Assembly: GCF_954871325.1 (NCBI RefSeq)
Contig: NC_088776.1
Coordinates: 39,884,569-39,948,568, forward strand
Reading direction: 5' to 3'
Origin: Gordionus sp. m RMFG-2023
Taxonomy: Eukaryota; Nematomorpha; Gordioida; Chordodea; Parachordodidae
DNA: 64,000 nucleotides
The notes beneath the pieces were generated by a model that did not search any database, was not told the DNA's origin, and saw only the letters and a program-made list of their open reading frames with translations. A program made the position numbers and the translations under genes. Positions within the stretch are counted from its first letter, which is position 1, and the number at the start of each line of letters is the position of its first letter. Below, in pieces: positions 49,994-61,102 of the stretch.

Positions 49994-50319
49994 TTAGTTT
50001 ATCCAAGGAAAAACACGATTTTTACGCATAACGAATTTTATTTTTCGTTCCATATCAAAATTATATATAGATTTACAACGTTCAAATGCTAATCTAATTC
50101 TTCTTTGATATGGTTTTTCAAAATATCTATTTCTTCTGATTTGATCTATCAACTTTTCTTGAACTAATATGCTATATATTAATTAAAATCTGATATTTCT
50201 AATTGTTTAAACCGATTTAAAGCTTTAAATGATTCTTCAACATTATTATCTTTGACCAATATAGTTTTTGAGAGAAAACCAATATGTCGACCAGAAGCTT
50301 TCCAATATTGCGACGACAT
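49994..50319 (-). CDS. MRPS21: Mitochondrial small-subunit ribosomal protein bS21m
   Basis: Two exons on the minus strand, 50213-50319 and 49994-50171, with a 41-bp GT-AG intron (donor GTTTAA, acceptor ATATAG). The spliced frame of 285 bases gives 94 residues. Motifs: HIGFLSKTILVKDNNVEESF, KALNRILVQEKLIDQIRRNR, YFEKPYQRRIRLAFERCKSI and a final KFVMRKNRVFPWIN. These line up along the full length with animal MRPS21 (NVExAYxxLNRIL, RRYYEKPxxRRxRxxxExCxxIYNxxM, RKNRxDPW). The length is normal for the family. The intron interrupts the codon for the Arg of LNRIL. The gene is upstream of mL64 on the same strand and probably co-transcribed with it. Confidence 0.93.
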
Positions 50320-50404
50320 AAATAAAATATAAATTCATATTCAATCTTTTTGTTTTTATAAAATATAAAACTATATATAATATTATTTTAGAAAATGTTG
50401 TATA

Positions 50405-50487
50405 AGCACGGTGGCCGAGTGGTTAAGGCGTTGGACTTAAGATCCAATGGACGTATGTCCGCGTGGGTTCAAACCCCACCCGTGCTA
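50405..50487 (+). tRNA. tRNA-Leu (anticodon TAA)
   Basis: The sequence starts AGCACGGTGGCCGAGTGGTT and ends CCCACCCGTGCTA. The acceptor stem AGCACGG/CCGTGCT pairs fully. The anticodon stem-loop TTGGA-CTTAAGA-TCCAA gives anticodon TAA. A long variable arm (TGGACGTATGTCC) is typical of tRNA-Leu, and the T arm is GTGGGTTCAAACCCCAC. The A box (TGGCCGAGTGG) and B box (GGTTCAAACCC) are intact. A T run (TTTTT) starts five bases after the discriminator and would serve as the Pol III terminator. No intron, no encoded CCA. It is a nuclear-type gene. Confidence 0.97.
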
Positions 50488-51219
50488 AAATTTTTGAAAT
50501 TGAACGTTCTTAATTTTTTTTGACCTTTACAAAAATATTTTATGTATTATCTATATTTCATTTTTCCATAACTTATTTTAAGAGATACATTAGGTCCATG
50601 AAGTTGGCGGAACGACTTGAGGATCAATTACCAAAACTTACGCCAATATTATCTTATAAAAAATATAAATAATATCTCCCTGGTAATTCTTGAAGAAAGG
50701 AGAGAATAAATTATTTGAAAATCGGGTATTCTCTGGTGTTATATTTTTCAAAACCTATTTCAAAAGCTTGAATGTGATGTGGAGGTTCAGTTAAACAATT
50801 TAATCAGTAAGAAGAAAGTTTTTAAATGATTGAATAAGATGAAATAATTATTATTTCATTTAATTAGATGTTTTTTGATCATGAATTTTATATTTGGGTG
50901 CCTAGTATTTTATTTTCTATATAATTGTATCTAACACAAATTAGGAAATATAATGAAGTTATTCTTTGTATATTATATTTCATTTCCTTTCGTCGGTTTA
51001 GTGTAACTAAGAACAGATGCTTGTGAACATTAAAAAAATATACAAAAGTTTATGGCTAAAATTGTCTGAAATCATAGGATATGTACTTTACACATGTTAG
51101 AGTACATTTTCTGTTAAATTGGAGTTAAAAAAATTGACTCAATGTTAAAAAGGTGTTTAAATATATCACTTATACTTGGGTCATGGTTTACAAAATCTGG
51201 TTACAGTGGATAGTATATT
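50488..51219. other. No gene confirmed; small exon-like ORF at 50598-50672
   Basis: At 50598-50672 a short frame reads MKLAERLEDQLPKLTPILSY then KKYK. A diverged copy of the same DNA lies at about 59114-59180 (GTGAAGTTGACCGACTTG), so it is probably part of a repeat. Nothing else is recognised. Confidence 0.35.
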
Positions 51220-51895
51220 TAAAACAAATTATTCGGTATTCGATTTTATACATATGAATATTCGAATCGAACACCAATAAGGAAAATATATTATTATTGA
51301 ATGATTATTTTATCCATCATTTGATAGAATTATTCTTATAATTAGATTTTTTCATATTATTCAAAATTTATCATATTCGAAATTATTCGTAAATATTTAA
51401 AATTATTTGTAGATAGTTATTATGTTCCTTACGGAACATTTTATTTTTTACTTTATTCTACATCTGTAAATTACCTAAAATTTAATAATTAATTATTTCC
51501 AGTTTTTGAATTTTTTTAAATTGTAAAGATTTTTGATCAAATTTTACCTAAAATTCCAATAATGGTTAGGAAAAGTAGGCCTTTTATAATTTTCATGTAC
51601 GAGAAATCTTCCAAAATGAAATCACAAATTTAAAAAAATATATATTCAAAGATTCATTCAATAAATATTTTAAGATTCATTCATATTGATTTTTTCATTC
51701 TAAAAATTATTTTTAAAAAAATTAATTTTCGAATCGTATATTGGACGAATCAGAGCAAATAATGTTTTTATTATTAAAACAAATACAAATACAGAATTAT
51801 TCAATTCGCATGAATACGAATAATATAATTATTCGACAAAAATTGGATCGAATACGAATAGTGGAAATATTAGATTAGATTCGTATTTTTATAGG
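51220..51895. repeat. ATTCG/CGAAT-word repeat
   Basis: TTATTCGGTATTCGATTTTA, GAATATTCGAATCGAACACC, GAATACGAATAATATAATTA and similar words recur at both ends of this stretch, in inverted sense. It resembles the patch at 9980-10115. It is possibly a non-autonomous element about 670 bp long, but its borders are not resolved. Confidence 0.45.
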
Positions 51896-52383
51896 TATAG
51901 TGGATGGTATTAAATACCAATACCTTTTATTAAAAATCTTATATAATGAATTAGAGAAAATATTACTGCTCTAAAATATAAAACTAGAGATAGAACTCGA
52001 GTATGAGGCAGATCAAAGAAAATGCCTAATTATAATAGATCTAACATTAGATATGTTAGATATTGATAGCAATAATCCATACCCTGATACCCGTTAAATT
52101 GGCGATTACAATTATGGTATGATATTAGCAATAGTGCCATTTATATGAAAACGTTAAAGTTTCAATCAGGTGGTATAGTATATTAATTATGCTTGAAAGT
52201 ATATCTGGAGCAAATTAAAATTTTATTAATAACGCTAATAGAAGACCTATTAGCTTTTAAAAAATGTATATAATTTTTAATGAATTTTTTTTAAATTTAT
52301 TAGCTTTTCTTTCAAAATTTGAAAAAACAATTGAATTTCTATCTGAACAAAAATCCTATCTTAAATTTGGCATCACTTTTTAA

Positions 52384-55300
52384 GGTTCCATGTCAATTCA
52401 GCGAAACTTTCATCGCGAATGTCGTTTATCGCGAATGAATTTTATAGCGAAACTTTTATCGCGAATCCACATTAGCGAATAATTTTCCGCGAAACAATAT
52501 AGCGAAACAAATATCGCGAATTTTTTATAGCGAAACTCTTATCGCAAAACTAAAACGAATACATTAGAGCGAAATTTTTAGCGCGAATCAATAATCGCGA
52601 AAATTTTATAGCGAAGTCAATATCGCGAAACATAAATCGCGAAGACAATATAACGAACTATTTTGCGAAATATAACGCGCCCTATTATTATTTTTTTATA
52701 GAGTTGTACAAAAGATCTTCTTTGAAGATTTTTGAGCGAGATCTAGCTCAAAAATTTGAGCAAAGATCTATAGATCTTTGAAGATCTTTTTATTTTGAGC
52801 AAATGTACAACTATTAAAATAATTTATTTTATTTATATTTAATGTTGATATTTTATTTATCAATAAATAAACATATTATATGATATATATTTTTTATTTA
52901 TATTATTATATATTATGAAATGAAAAATGGATTTCTTTTATTTGATATTTTTTTAATAAAAAAAATGATATGCTACTATTGTAATATTATTTTTGTTATA
53001 GTGATTTTCACAAGCGCAAAATTTTAAGCAAAAAATATTTTTTGAAGTTCAAAAAGATTTTTAAACATATTTTGATAATAATTTTAAATCTTTTTTGAGG
53101 AATTCTTTTGTGAATTTTATAATAAACCATCTTTTAGGTGAAATCTTTTATAGTTTTTTTTATTATTTTTGTAAAATTATCTATTTTTTAAGTATAAGAG
53201 GTGGGTTTTCTAAATAATATATTTTTTTAATATTTTTATTTAACTTATTTATGTATATGATCCTTTTAAGGAAAATAATTTAATCTGAATTTTTATATTC
53301 GTTATTGAAGATGTTACTTGGAAAAATGACAATTATCATAATCGGTATTTTAAACATTAGATTATATTACGGTAATATGTATTTTTAATATGTTAAATTA
53401 AAATTTTAATTAAGATGCACCATATAAAAGTGACAATTATCATAATCGTTATTTTTAAATTTTTTTGATGTAAATCGGTTAAAATAAGTATTGTTAACAT
53501 GTATTAATAAAACTTCAGTGAAGATGTACCCTAGATAAGTGACAATTGTCATAATCCCTATTTATAAAGTTTTTGAATTTTTTTGATGCAAATGGGTAAT
53601 AATATAAATTGTAAACATGTTAAATTAAAATTTCATGAAGATGTACCACAGAAAAGTGACAATTCTAATAATCGTTATTTTTAAACTTTTTTTGACGTAT
53701 ATGGGCCAAAATAAGTATTAATTTTAAATAAAACTTCAGTGAAAATGTACCCAAGATAAGTGACAATTGCCATAATCATTTTTAAAGTTTTTTGAATTTT
53801 TTTGACGCAAATGGGCAAAAAATAAATTGCTAACATGTTTAAATAAAACTTCAGTGAAGATGTACCCTAGATAATTGACAAATGTCATAAACGTTATTTT
53901 TAAAGTTTTTTGAATTTTTTTGAAACAAATGGGCAAAAATAGAAATTGCTAACATAAAATAAAATATCAATGGAGATGTACCATAGATAAGTGACAATTG
54001 TCATAATCGTTGTTTCTAAAGTTTTTTGAAATTTTTTGATACAAAAGGATAAAAATATAGATTGTAAAAATGTCAAATTAAAATTTCATGAAGATGTACC
54101 ATATAAAAGTGACAATTGTCATAATCGTTATTTTTTAAAGTTTTTAAATTTTTTTGAATCAAATGGGTTAAAATATAAATTGCTAACATGTTAAAATAAT
54201 ATTTCAGTGAAGATGTATCCTAGATAAGTGACAATAGTCATCATCGTTATTTTTAAAGTTTTTGAATTGTTTGACGCAATTGGACAAAAATATAAATTGT
54301 TAACATAAAATAAAATTTCAGTAGAAACAAAAAAACAAATTATTTTCATTCTCATAATCGTTGGTCCTTTTATCCTGCTTAAAATTTGATTAAAATATGC
54401 AAAGTGATTATTAAAGATAGTTGTAACCTATGTTAAATTCTAAACTTTTAAGATAGAGATTCACAATCTTATTCCTTTAATTAATAAATTTTAATTCTAC
54501 ATCATAAAAATGTATATCCTTGCATTCACAGTTAGCAAATATTTTTGTATACTCGTGGCAAAATAGAGCTGAGACTGAATTCAGGGTAGGATTTTTATAG
54601 AAATAACTTAGAAACTATGTTATTATTTATATGATGCAATCAACATCCTATAAATTTAATGTTAAGATTTTATTATGGTTAAAATTGATTACATTCTATA
54701 TTTTAACCCTTTACATCAAAGAACTTTAAAAATAACGATTATAAAAATTGTCATTTTTAATGGTATATCTTCATGAAATTTTAATTTAACATGTTTACAA
54801 TCTATATTTTTACCCATTTGCGTCAAAAAAAATTCAAAAAACTTTAAAATAAGGCTTATGACAATTGTCACTTATCTAGGATACATTTTCACTGAAATTT
54901 TATTTTAACATGTTAGCAATATTTATTTTTGCCCATTTGCGTCTAAAAAATTCAAATAATTTTAAAAATAACAATCATGACAATTGTCACCTTTCTATGG
55001 TATATCTTCATGAAATTTTAATTTAACATGTTTATAATCTATATTTTTACCCTTTTGTATCAAAAAATTTCAAAAAACTTTAAAAATATCGATTTTGACA
55101 ATTGTCACTTATCTAGGGTACATCTTCACTGAAGTTTTATTTAAATATGTTATCAATACATATTTTGGCCCATTTACGTCAAAAAAAGTTTAAAAATAAT
55201 GATTATAATATTTGTCACTTATCTAGGGTACATCTTTACTGAAGTTTTATTTAAACATGCTAGCAATATTTATTCTAACCCATTTTGGTCAAAAAAATTC

Positions 55301-56958
55301 ATAAACTTTAAAAATACAGATTATGACAATTGTCACTTTTCAATGGTACATCTTCATGAAATTTTAATTTAGGATGTTTATAATTTATATTTTTACCCAT
55401 TTACAACAAAAAAATTCAAAATAAACAACGATTATGACAATTGTAACTTACTATTACATCTTCACTGAAATTTTATTTAGACATGTTAGCAATACTTACT
55501 TTAGCCCATTTACGTCAAAAAAATTCAAAAAAGTTATAAAATAACGATTATGACAATTGTCACTTTTCTATGGTACATCTTCATGAAATTTTAATCATGT
55601 TTACAATCGATATTTTTACCCATTTACGTTAAAAAAATTTTAAAAAGTTTAAAAATAATGATTATGATAATTGTCACTTATCTTATCATGATTACAATCT
55701 ATATTTTTACCCATTTGCAACAAAAAAATTCAAAAAACTTTATAAACAACGATTATTACAATTCTCAATTTTCAATGGTAAATCTTCATGAAATTTTAAT
55801 TAAGCATGTTTACAATCTATATTTTTACCCATTTGCAGCAATATATATCAAAAAACTTTATAAACAACGATTATGACAATTGTAACTTATATCTATGGTA
55901 CATCTTCACTGAAATTTTATTTTAACATGTAACAACTTATATTTTTGCCCATTTATGTCAAAAAATTGTAAAAAAACTTTAAAAATAATGATTATGACAA
56001 TTGTCGCTTTTATATGGTACATCCTAATTGAAATTATAATTTAACATGTTAAAAATACATATTTTTGCCCATTAGCATTTAAAAAATCTAATATGTTTAA
56101 ACATACCGATTATGATAATTGCCATATTTCCAAGGAACATCTTCACTTAATTTATAATTTAACATCTTTACAATATAAATGATATTTTTACCCTTGAATA
56201 AATTTCAAAAATCTTAATAAATAACGAACATGATAATTGTCACATTAAAATATTTTCCTTAAAAAAATAATATAAAATAACATAAATAAGTTGAATATAA
56301 ATATTTAAAAAAAAATTATTTAGAAAACCCACCTCTTTTAATATATTTAAGAAATAGATAATTTTACAAAAATGATAAAAAAAACTATAAAATATTTCAT
56401 TTAAAAATTGTACATTTATAATAAATTTCACAAAAGAATTCATCAAAAAAAAATATATTTACAAAGAAGATTTAAAATTTTTATCAAAATATGTTCAAAA
56501 ATCTTTTTATAAACTTCAAGAAATATTTTTCACTTAAAATTTTGGGCGTGAAAATCACTAATATATTGTAACAAAAATTATTACAATAGTAGCTTTTATT
56601 CAAAAACATCAAATAATAAATAATATGTTGTTTTCTTTTAAATAAATGCATTCGCAATATATTTATTGTTTCGCGGTAATGTGCTCGCGATAATGACTTC
56701 GCGCAAACATATTCGCGATAAAAAATTCGCTGTAAAGTGTTCGCGTAAAATGTTTTGTTAAAATGTATTCGCTCTAATAAATTCGCGGTTAAGGTTTCGC
56801 GGAAATATATTCGCGACAATGGCTTCGCGAAATTGTCTTCGCTATAAATTCGCGGAGATAAATTCGCAGAATTGGTTTCGCGATTTTACTTTCGCTATAA
56901 AAACTTTTCGCGATAAACGTCATTCGCGATAAAAGTTTCGCTGAATTGACCTGATACG
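52384..56958. mobile_element. Foldback element, 4.6 kb, built of tandem repeats, with 8-bp target duplication
   Basis: The left end GGTTCCATGTCAATTCAGCG and the complement of the right end, CGTATCAGGTCAATTCAGCG, are inverted. The flanks carry a perfect 8-bp duplication CTTTTTAA (52376-52383 and 56959-56966). Each arm has three layers: ~300 bp of ATCGCGAA words (52384-52680; 56640-56958); ~300 bp of unique inverted sequence (around 53000-53280; 56256-56590); and an array of ~115-bp repeats (about 9 copies 53320-54330, about 14 copies 54700-56240), inverted relative to each other. Every unit is centred on TGACAATTGTCA, a 12-base palindrome. The middle (~54330-54700) is unrelated AT-rich DNA. 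No protein is encoded; open frames inside are by-products. Confidence 0.85.
52695..52814. mobile_element. Small MITE with AGTTGTACA termini inside the foldback element
   Basis: About 120 bp bounded by AGTTGTACA and TGTACAACT, with internal repeats of AGATCT, GAAGATCTTT and TTTTGAGC in both orientations. There is no counterpart in the right arm of the foldback element at the same position, so it inserted after the arms formed. Confidence 0.55.
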
Positions 56959-57189
56959 CTTTTTAAAGTAAAATTTTAACAAATTTAATTGATAATGTAA
57001 TGATGCTTAGAAATCATTTCCCTAAAAATAGGCTAAAAAAAGCTTGCGTTATTTCAGGTTTGTGATCTGCAAGAAATATATATAAGTAAGTTCATAATTT
57101 TAAAAATTAAATGTGTTCGCTTCTCTTCTAGACCCAAGATTTTAAATATTGAAAATTATGTCAAAGCATATATAGTGCAAAATTACTCA

Positions 57190-57560
57190 GCTTCGGATTT
57201 TATTATAAAACATCTTAAACTTATAGAGTATGATGACATGCATAGTATAAATTTAACGATTGAGAATCAAGAGGAAATATTATATTCAAACAATTTGACA
57301 AAATTAGCAACTAAGCTTCAAAACAAGTATCAATTATGATTTGGCTTTGAGTGATTTAGAACAAGAATGCCATATTCTTCTCGGAAAACGCCATTCACAA
57401 GATATGAATCTTTTCTGGAGAGAATAGAGGATCGAACTTCCTAATCTTTCTTAAGCTAAAGAAAATTCTTTGTGATGCGGCAACTAGCACACTTAGTGAA
57501 AAAGTTTTCTCTACCGCTGGGTTAAAGTTAAATTCAAGATCATCATTAAAATTTAAATAA
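57190..57560 (+). pseudogene. hAT transposase C-terminal fragment
   Basis: The plus strand ends with ILCDAATSTLSEKVFSTAGL followed by KLNSRSSLKFK and a stop at 57558-57560. ATSxxSEKVFSTAG is the hAT dimerisation motif. Upstream pieces (DFIIKHLKLIEYDDMHSIN near 57200, HSQDMNLFWRE near 57400) are in other frames, with at least one in-frame stop and two shifts. The N-terminus is not present. It belongs to a different hAT subgroup from the copies at 22264 and 25092, whose motifs read PTTQISVERCFS and STTSRSAEKAM. Confidence 0.75.
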
Positions 57561-57797
57561 AATTTATTTTAAACATGATAATTATAAAATTATAAAATCG
57601 ATTTCAAATTTATGAGATATCTCTTCAATAAAGATCTGAATATATTCCAGAATATCTGTAGTATAGTGTATATTTTATTTATTTTTTTAAAATTAATTAG
57701 CAATTAAAAAAATATATGTATTAAAAAATTTATAATGATGCGTCGATTTACGCCACAGAGGCTAAAAATCAAATCACCTTCAGCTGCAGATTAGATT

Positions 57798-58040
57798 TTA
57801 TAAACTCGCGCCGACCGCTGATAGTTTCGTCGGCTCACACAGGTCTATATATATATAATGAATCACATAAAAATTCGGGTCTGGTCTAAATTGTTGTATA
57901 GCAATATCAAGTTCTTGGCGAATTTTTGTAAGTAGCTTCGCTTCAATTGCTAATGTTTGTACAATATGGTAGAATCTATTATTCCAACCCTTGCAAAAAA
58001 ACATTGTTAAAGAATAATCTGCCAAGAATATTGTTTCTAC
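57798..58040 (-). CDS. Exon-like ORF of unknown function
   Basis: The frame follows a good acceptor (TTATTTTTAAG) at 58041 and reads VETIFLADYSLTMFFCKGWN, NRFYHIVQTLAIEAKLLTKI and RQELDIAIQQFRPDPNFYVI. The composition is balanced and protein-like, unlike chance frames in this AT-rich DNA. The last ~15 residues run into a GC-richer segment (GCCGACG...CGTCGGC-like words near 57820) that may be an inserted repeat, so the true exon may end near 57850. I do not recognise the family. No preceding exon with an ATG was found. Confidence 0.4.
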   Translation of the reverse strand, partial: VETIFLADYSLTMFFCKGWNNRFYHIVQTLAIEAKLLTKIRQELDIAIQQFRPDPNFYVIHYIYIDLCEPTKLSAVGASL

Positions 58041-59780
58041 CTTAAAAATAAGTAATTATTGTTCATTTATTTTTTTATCCGATATAATAATATCCAATTT
58101 AAATTTATTAACAAATAATAGTCACCTTAAAAATGTTTTCTCCTCCTTATTAAAAAGATAGAATTTTTGTTTCATGTTTATTTATATTTTCTCTTTAGAG
58201 ATTTTTCCCCAGTTTTTTATTCTTAAGTTTTTTCGGTTGTTATTTATTGTACAAGCTTTTTATTATCATTATCAAGATGGAACATATTAAAGACTGGTAT
58301 ATAGGCTACACCCGTTTGGACCTTTAGACAAACTTGTAAAAATATTAATGAAATATGACCCGTAATTTTGCAAGGAAAAATCTAGTTAGCCTTTAATAAG
58401 TTGAAGATGAGATTATAAGTTTTTATACAAGAAAAAGAGGACCGATTGAGCTTATATTTCATTAATTAATTTGATAATTCTATTTTAATAAAAAAAAATT
58501 AAAGTATATACTTGTATCTTTCATTATAATTTAAGATTAAGAAATATTTTTGAAAAATGAGGAGGTTTTATTAGTTCAACATAATGAGGAACCCTTTTAA
58601 GTTTCATATATTCTTTAATAATATTAAATTTCATTTTTTTTAAGAAAAAAAGTTGCTAGTTTTGCAGTTTTGAAGGCTAAAAGTAATATTTTTCTAGAGG
58701 CGCCCGTGTAGGGATGGTGGGCTACAAACAAACTAATTTTTATAAAATTTGATCTTTTAATTTTGACTAATCATTAATATCTATATAAGCATTTTAAAAA
58801 ATGATTACTTTTGCTTATTTTATTTATGTAATATTTTATTATTTTTTAAAATGACGGGTAATTAATAAATATTTTTGTAGACATTTTAATTGAGTGAAGT
58901 ATGCGTCAGGACACCGATATAAGTCAAAAAATGGTTTTAAATTTGGTTTAATACTCTTATTTAAATTCGCAATAATATTCATTTTAGCAAAAAATATTGA
59001 CTAACCTTTTTCCGACTAAAATATATATGTTAGATTTGTTTAACAGGGGCTCCCAAATCTGATTTTTCCGTAAAACTTTGATAGCCCTGCTAAGGCATTA
59101 AAATTTATATATATTTTTTTTAGGTCTGTGAAGTTGACCGACTTGAAGATCAATTAACATAATCTATGCCAATATTTAGAGTCTTAATTGATCCTAATTG
59201 TTCAAACCAAACATCAGCGGAATGAGTTATAAGCATGAAGAATTGTCATAACATAACATCTTTATTCTTTATATAGTTAGATAAATTATGCAGAATTGTG
59301 ATACAATAACTTTTTTATTCAATATATTATTACAATTACAATTTGATTATTCATATTAAAATAAATTACATTTTTTTTAAATATTATTATGATGAATTAC
59401 ATTTTATTATTTCTTTTAACCAAAATAAATGTTCATTTTATATCTTTTTTAAACAATAAATAAATCATGAAATAACCAATTAAATGTTCGTTTAAATTTG
59501 AATTTAAATTGATATCAAAAAATATATCAATTGTCAAAATAAATTGATTTTAAAATAATGTTAATCTGATAAAATAAAACGTTAATATAAAGTAATCTCG
59601 ATCACTTATTTAACAATAATGTTATACGATAAAATAAAACGTTAATATAAAATAATCTCGATCACTTATTTAACAAAGCAAAATAAGGAAAGTGTGAAAT
59701 TTTGAAAACCGCTAACTTCACACTTTTAAAACTGATATAACTCGGTTACGGTTATTGATACAAATATGCGGTTTGTAAAG
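58041..59780. other. No gene recognised
   Basis: AT-rich DNA. A diverged copy of the small ORF region at 50598 lies near 59114-59180. A 30-bp phrase (TTATACGATAAAATAAAACG and neighbours) is duplicated with a ~60-bp offset near 59560-59680. Confidence 0.4.
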
Positions 59781-59988
59781 TGTTGTTAAACAGCTCATTT
59801 TGAGCCGATTTTTAAAAACGGCTAACTCAATATTTTATTAGGAAAAATATTATGCAAGCCTTAAGATTTTGCTCATCGGTGGCACAAAGGTTTGAACATC
59901 TATCGACGAAATCTCGAGGCTGACAATAATTTTCTGGCTAACATTAGCCGCTTTAAAAAATCGGTTCAAATCGAGCCGTTTAACAACA
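59781..59988. mobile_element. MITE with TGTTGTTAAAC termini, copy 2
   Basis: 208 bp starting TGTTGTTAAACAGCTCATTT and ending GAGCCGTTTAACAACA, a second copy of the element at 21963-22177. The arms share TTTTGAGCCGATTTTTAAAA and GGCTAACTCAATATTTT. It sits directly against the duplicated segment that starts at 59990. Confidence 0.75.
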
Positions 59989-59989
59989 A

Positions 59990-60432
59990 ATAGTACTTAC
60001 TTTTTCAGGCGAAGATGATTTAACCCTTCCATGACCCTAATTTGAAACATATTTTACACCAATAAAGAAAATTAAGGGTACAAAGTCTACACTTTGTAAA
60101 TGTAAAGTCAAGCTCAATGTCCAGCTGTTCAAACTTAAAAAAACTTAAGAAGGTAAAAAAGATAAATTAATATATTATTATTTTAAACATTACTTTAATA
60201 ATAAAATATTAAATCATGGGTATTATAAAATAACCATTAAAAAACGTATTCTTTTATAATATTTTGAAAAACTTAATCATGAATTAAAATAAAAGCAATT
60301 AAATTATACAATAATATAGGGCTGGGAACCAACATTAAAAATCCAAGATTAACAAAATATTGGTATTGTTTCAAAATATCATATTGGGTTTAAACAATAT
60401 ATTCTATTTCTTGTTTTAGTATTGCTATTGGT
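59990..60432. repeat. Local duplication, copy A
   Basis: It matches 61484-62568 from ATAGTACTTACTT to AGTATTGCTATTGGT, apart from a ~665-bp insertion in the other copy. It contains CTACACTTTGTAAATGTAAA and GGGAACCAACATTAAAAA. It ends exactly where a hAT-type element begins at 60433. No coding sequence is certain. Confidence 0.7.
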
Positions 60433-61102
60433 CAGTGGCGTCACAAGGGTGGGGAGGGGGCGCAGGGGCTCGAGCCCCCTGCAAAATTTGAATAGCCACC
60501 TGAAGCTAAAAAAATTTTTTTAATGGCTCCTTAATATCCCCTTGAACTAAAAATAAATATTTTTTGATTGCCACCTGAATGAATTCTTTTATAATTCTAT
60601 TAGGTAATAGATAGATATAATTTTATTATTTAAAAATTAATAAGACTATCTAAATTTTTATTAAATTAATACTATTTTAATTATTAGATTAAGATTAATA
60701 CATATAAATTATATTTTCACTATGTCAGCTTGCAATCAAATTCTGTGTTAAAAATAGAATATTAATATCACTCACTAAATATTAATTTAGCATTAACAGT
60801 TGAAGCTTAATTTACTTTTATTATTTAAATTATTAACCCTAATTAAATAAATATAATCATTTAATAATTGAAAATTAATAAAATTAATATTGTAATCAGC
60901 CGAGTTCAAAATCACTAATCAACTATATTATTCATTTTTAAATTTAAAAACCATGCCTCTTCCTATAAATATTTTCAAGGTCCAAATAAGTATAAAAGAT
61001 ATCTTTATAAAAATTAGTAAACATATAGTTTATAATCCTCTATTATATATAATTGATTATAAAATATTAGGTAAACCCCTTCAGACGTATTTATAATATA
61101 TT
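60433..61102. mobile_element. Truncated second copy of the hAT-type 3.8-kb element
   Basis: It starts CAGTGGCGTCACAAGGG and follows the left part of the element at 35383 through GGGGCTCGAGCCCCCTG, CACTATGTCAGCTTGCAATC and ATTGTAATCAGCCGAGTTC. It then joins to sequence matching about 36360-36440 of the first copy. It is cut at ~61102 by another element and its right terminus is missing. Confidence 0.75.

Noticed and set aside
50172-50212. A non-canonical AT-AG intron in MRPS21
   Set aside because: My first frame alignment suggested it, but placing the donor at GTTTAA and the acceptor at ATATAG gives a normal GT-AG intron and restores LNRIL, which matches the family better.
50598-50672. 24-codon ORF just after the tRNA gene
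   Set aside because: A diverged copy of the same DNA occurs near 59114, no donor site follows, and the frame ends at once; more likely a repeat fragment than a gene.
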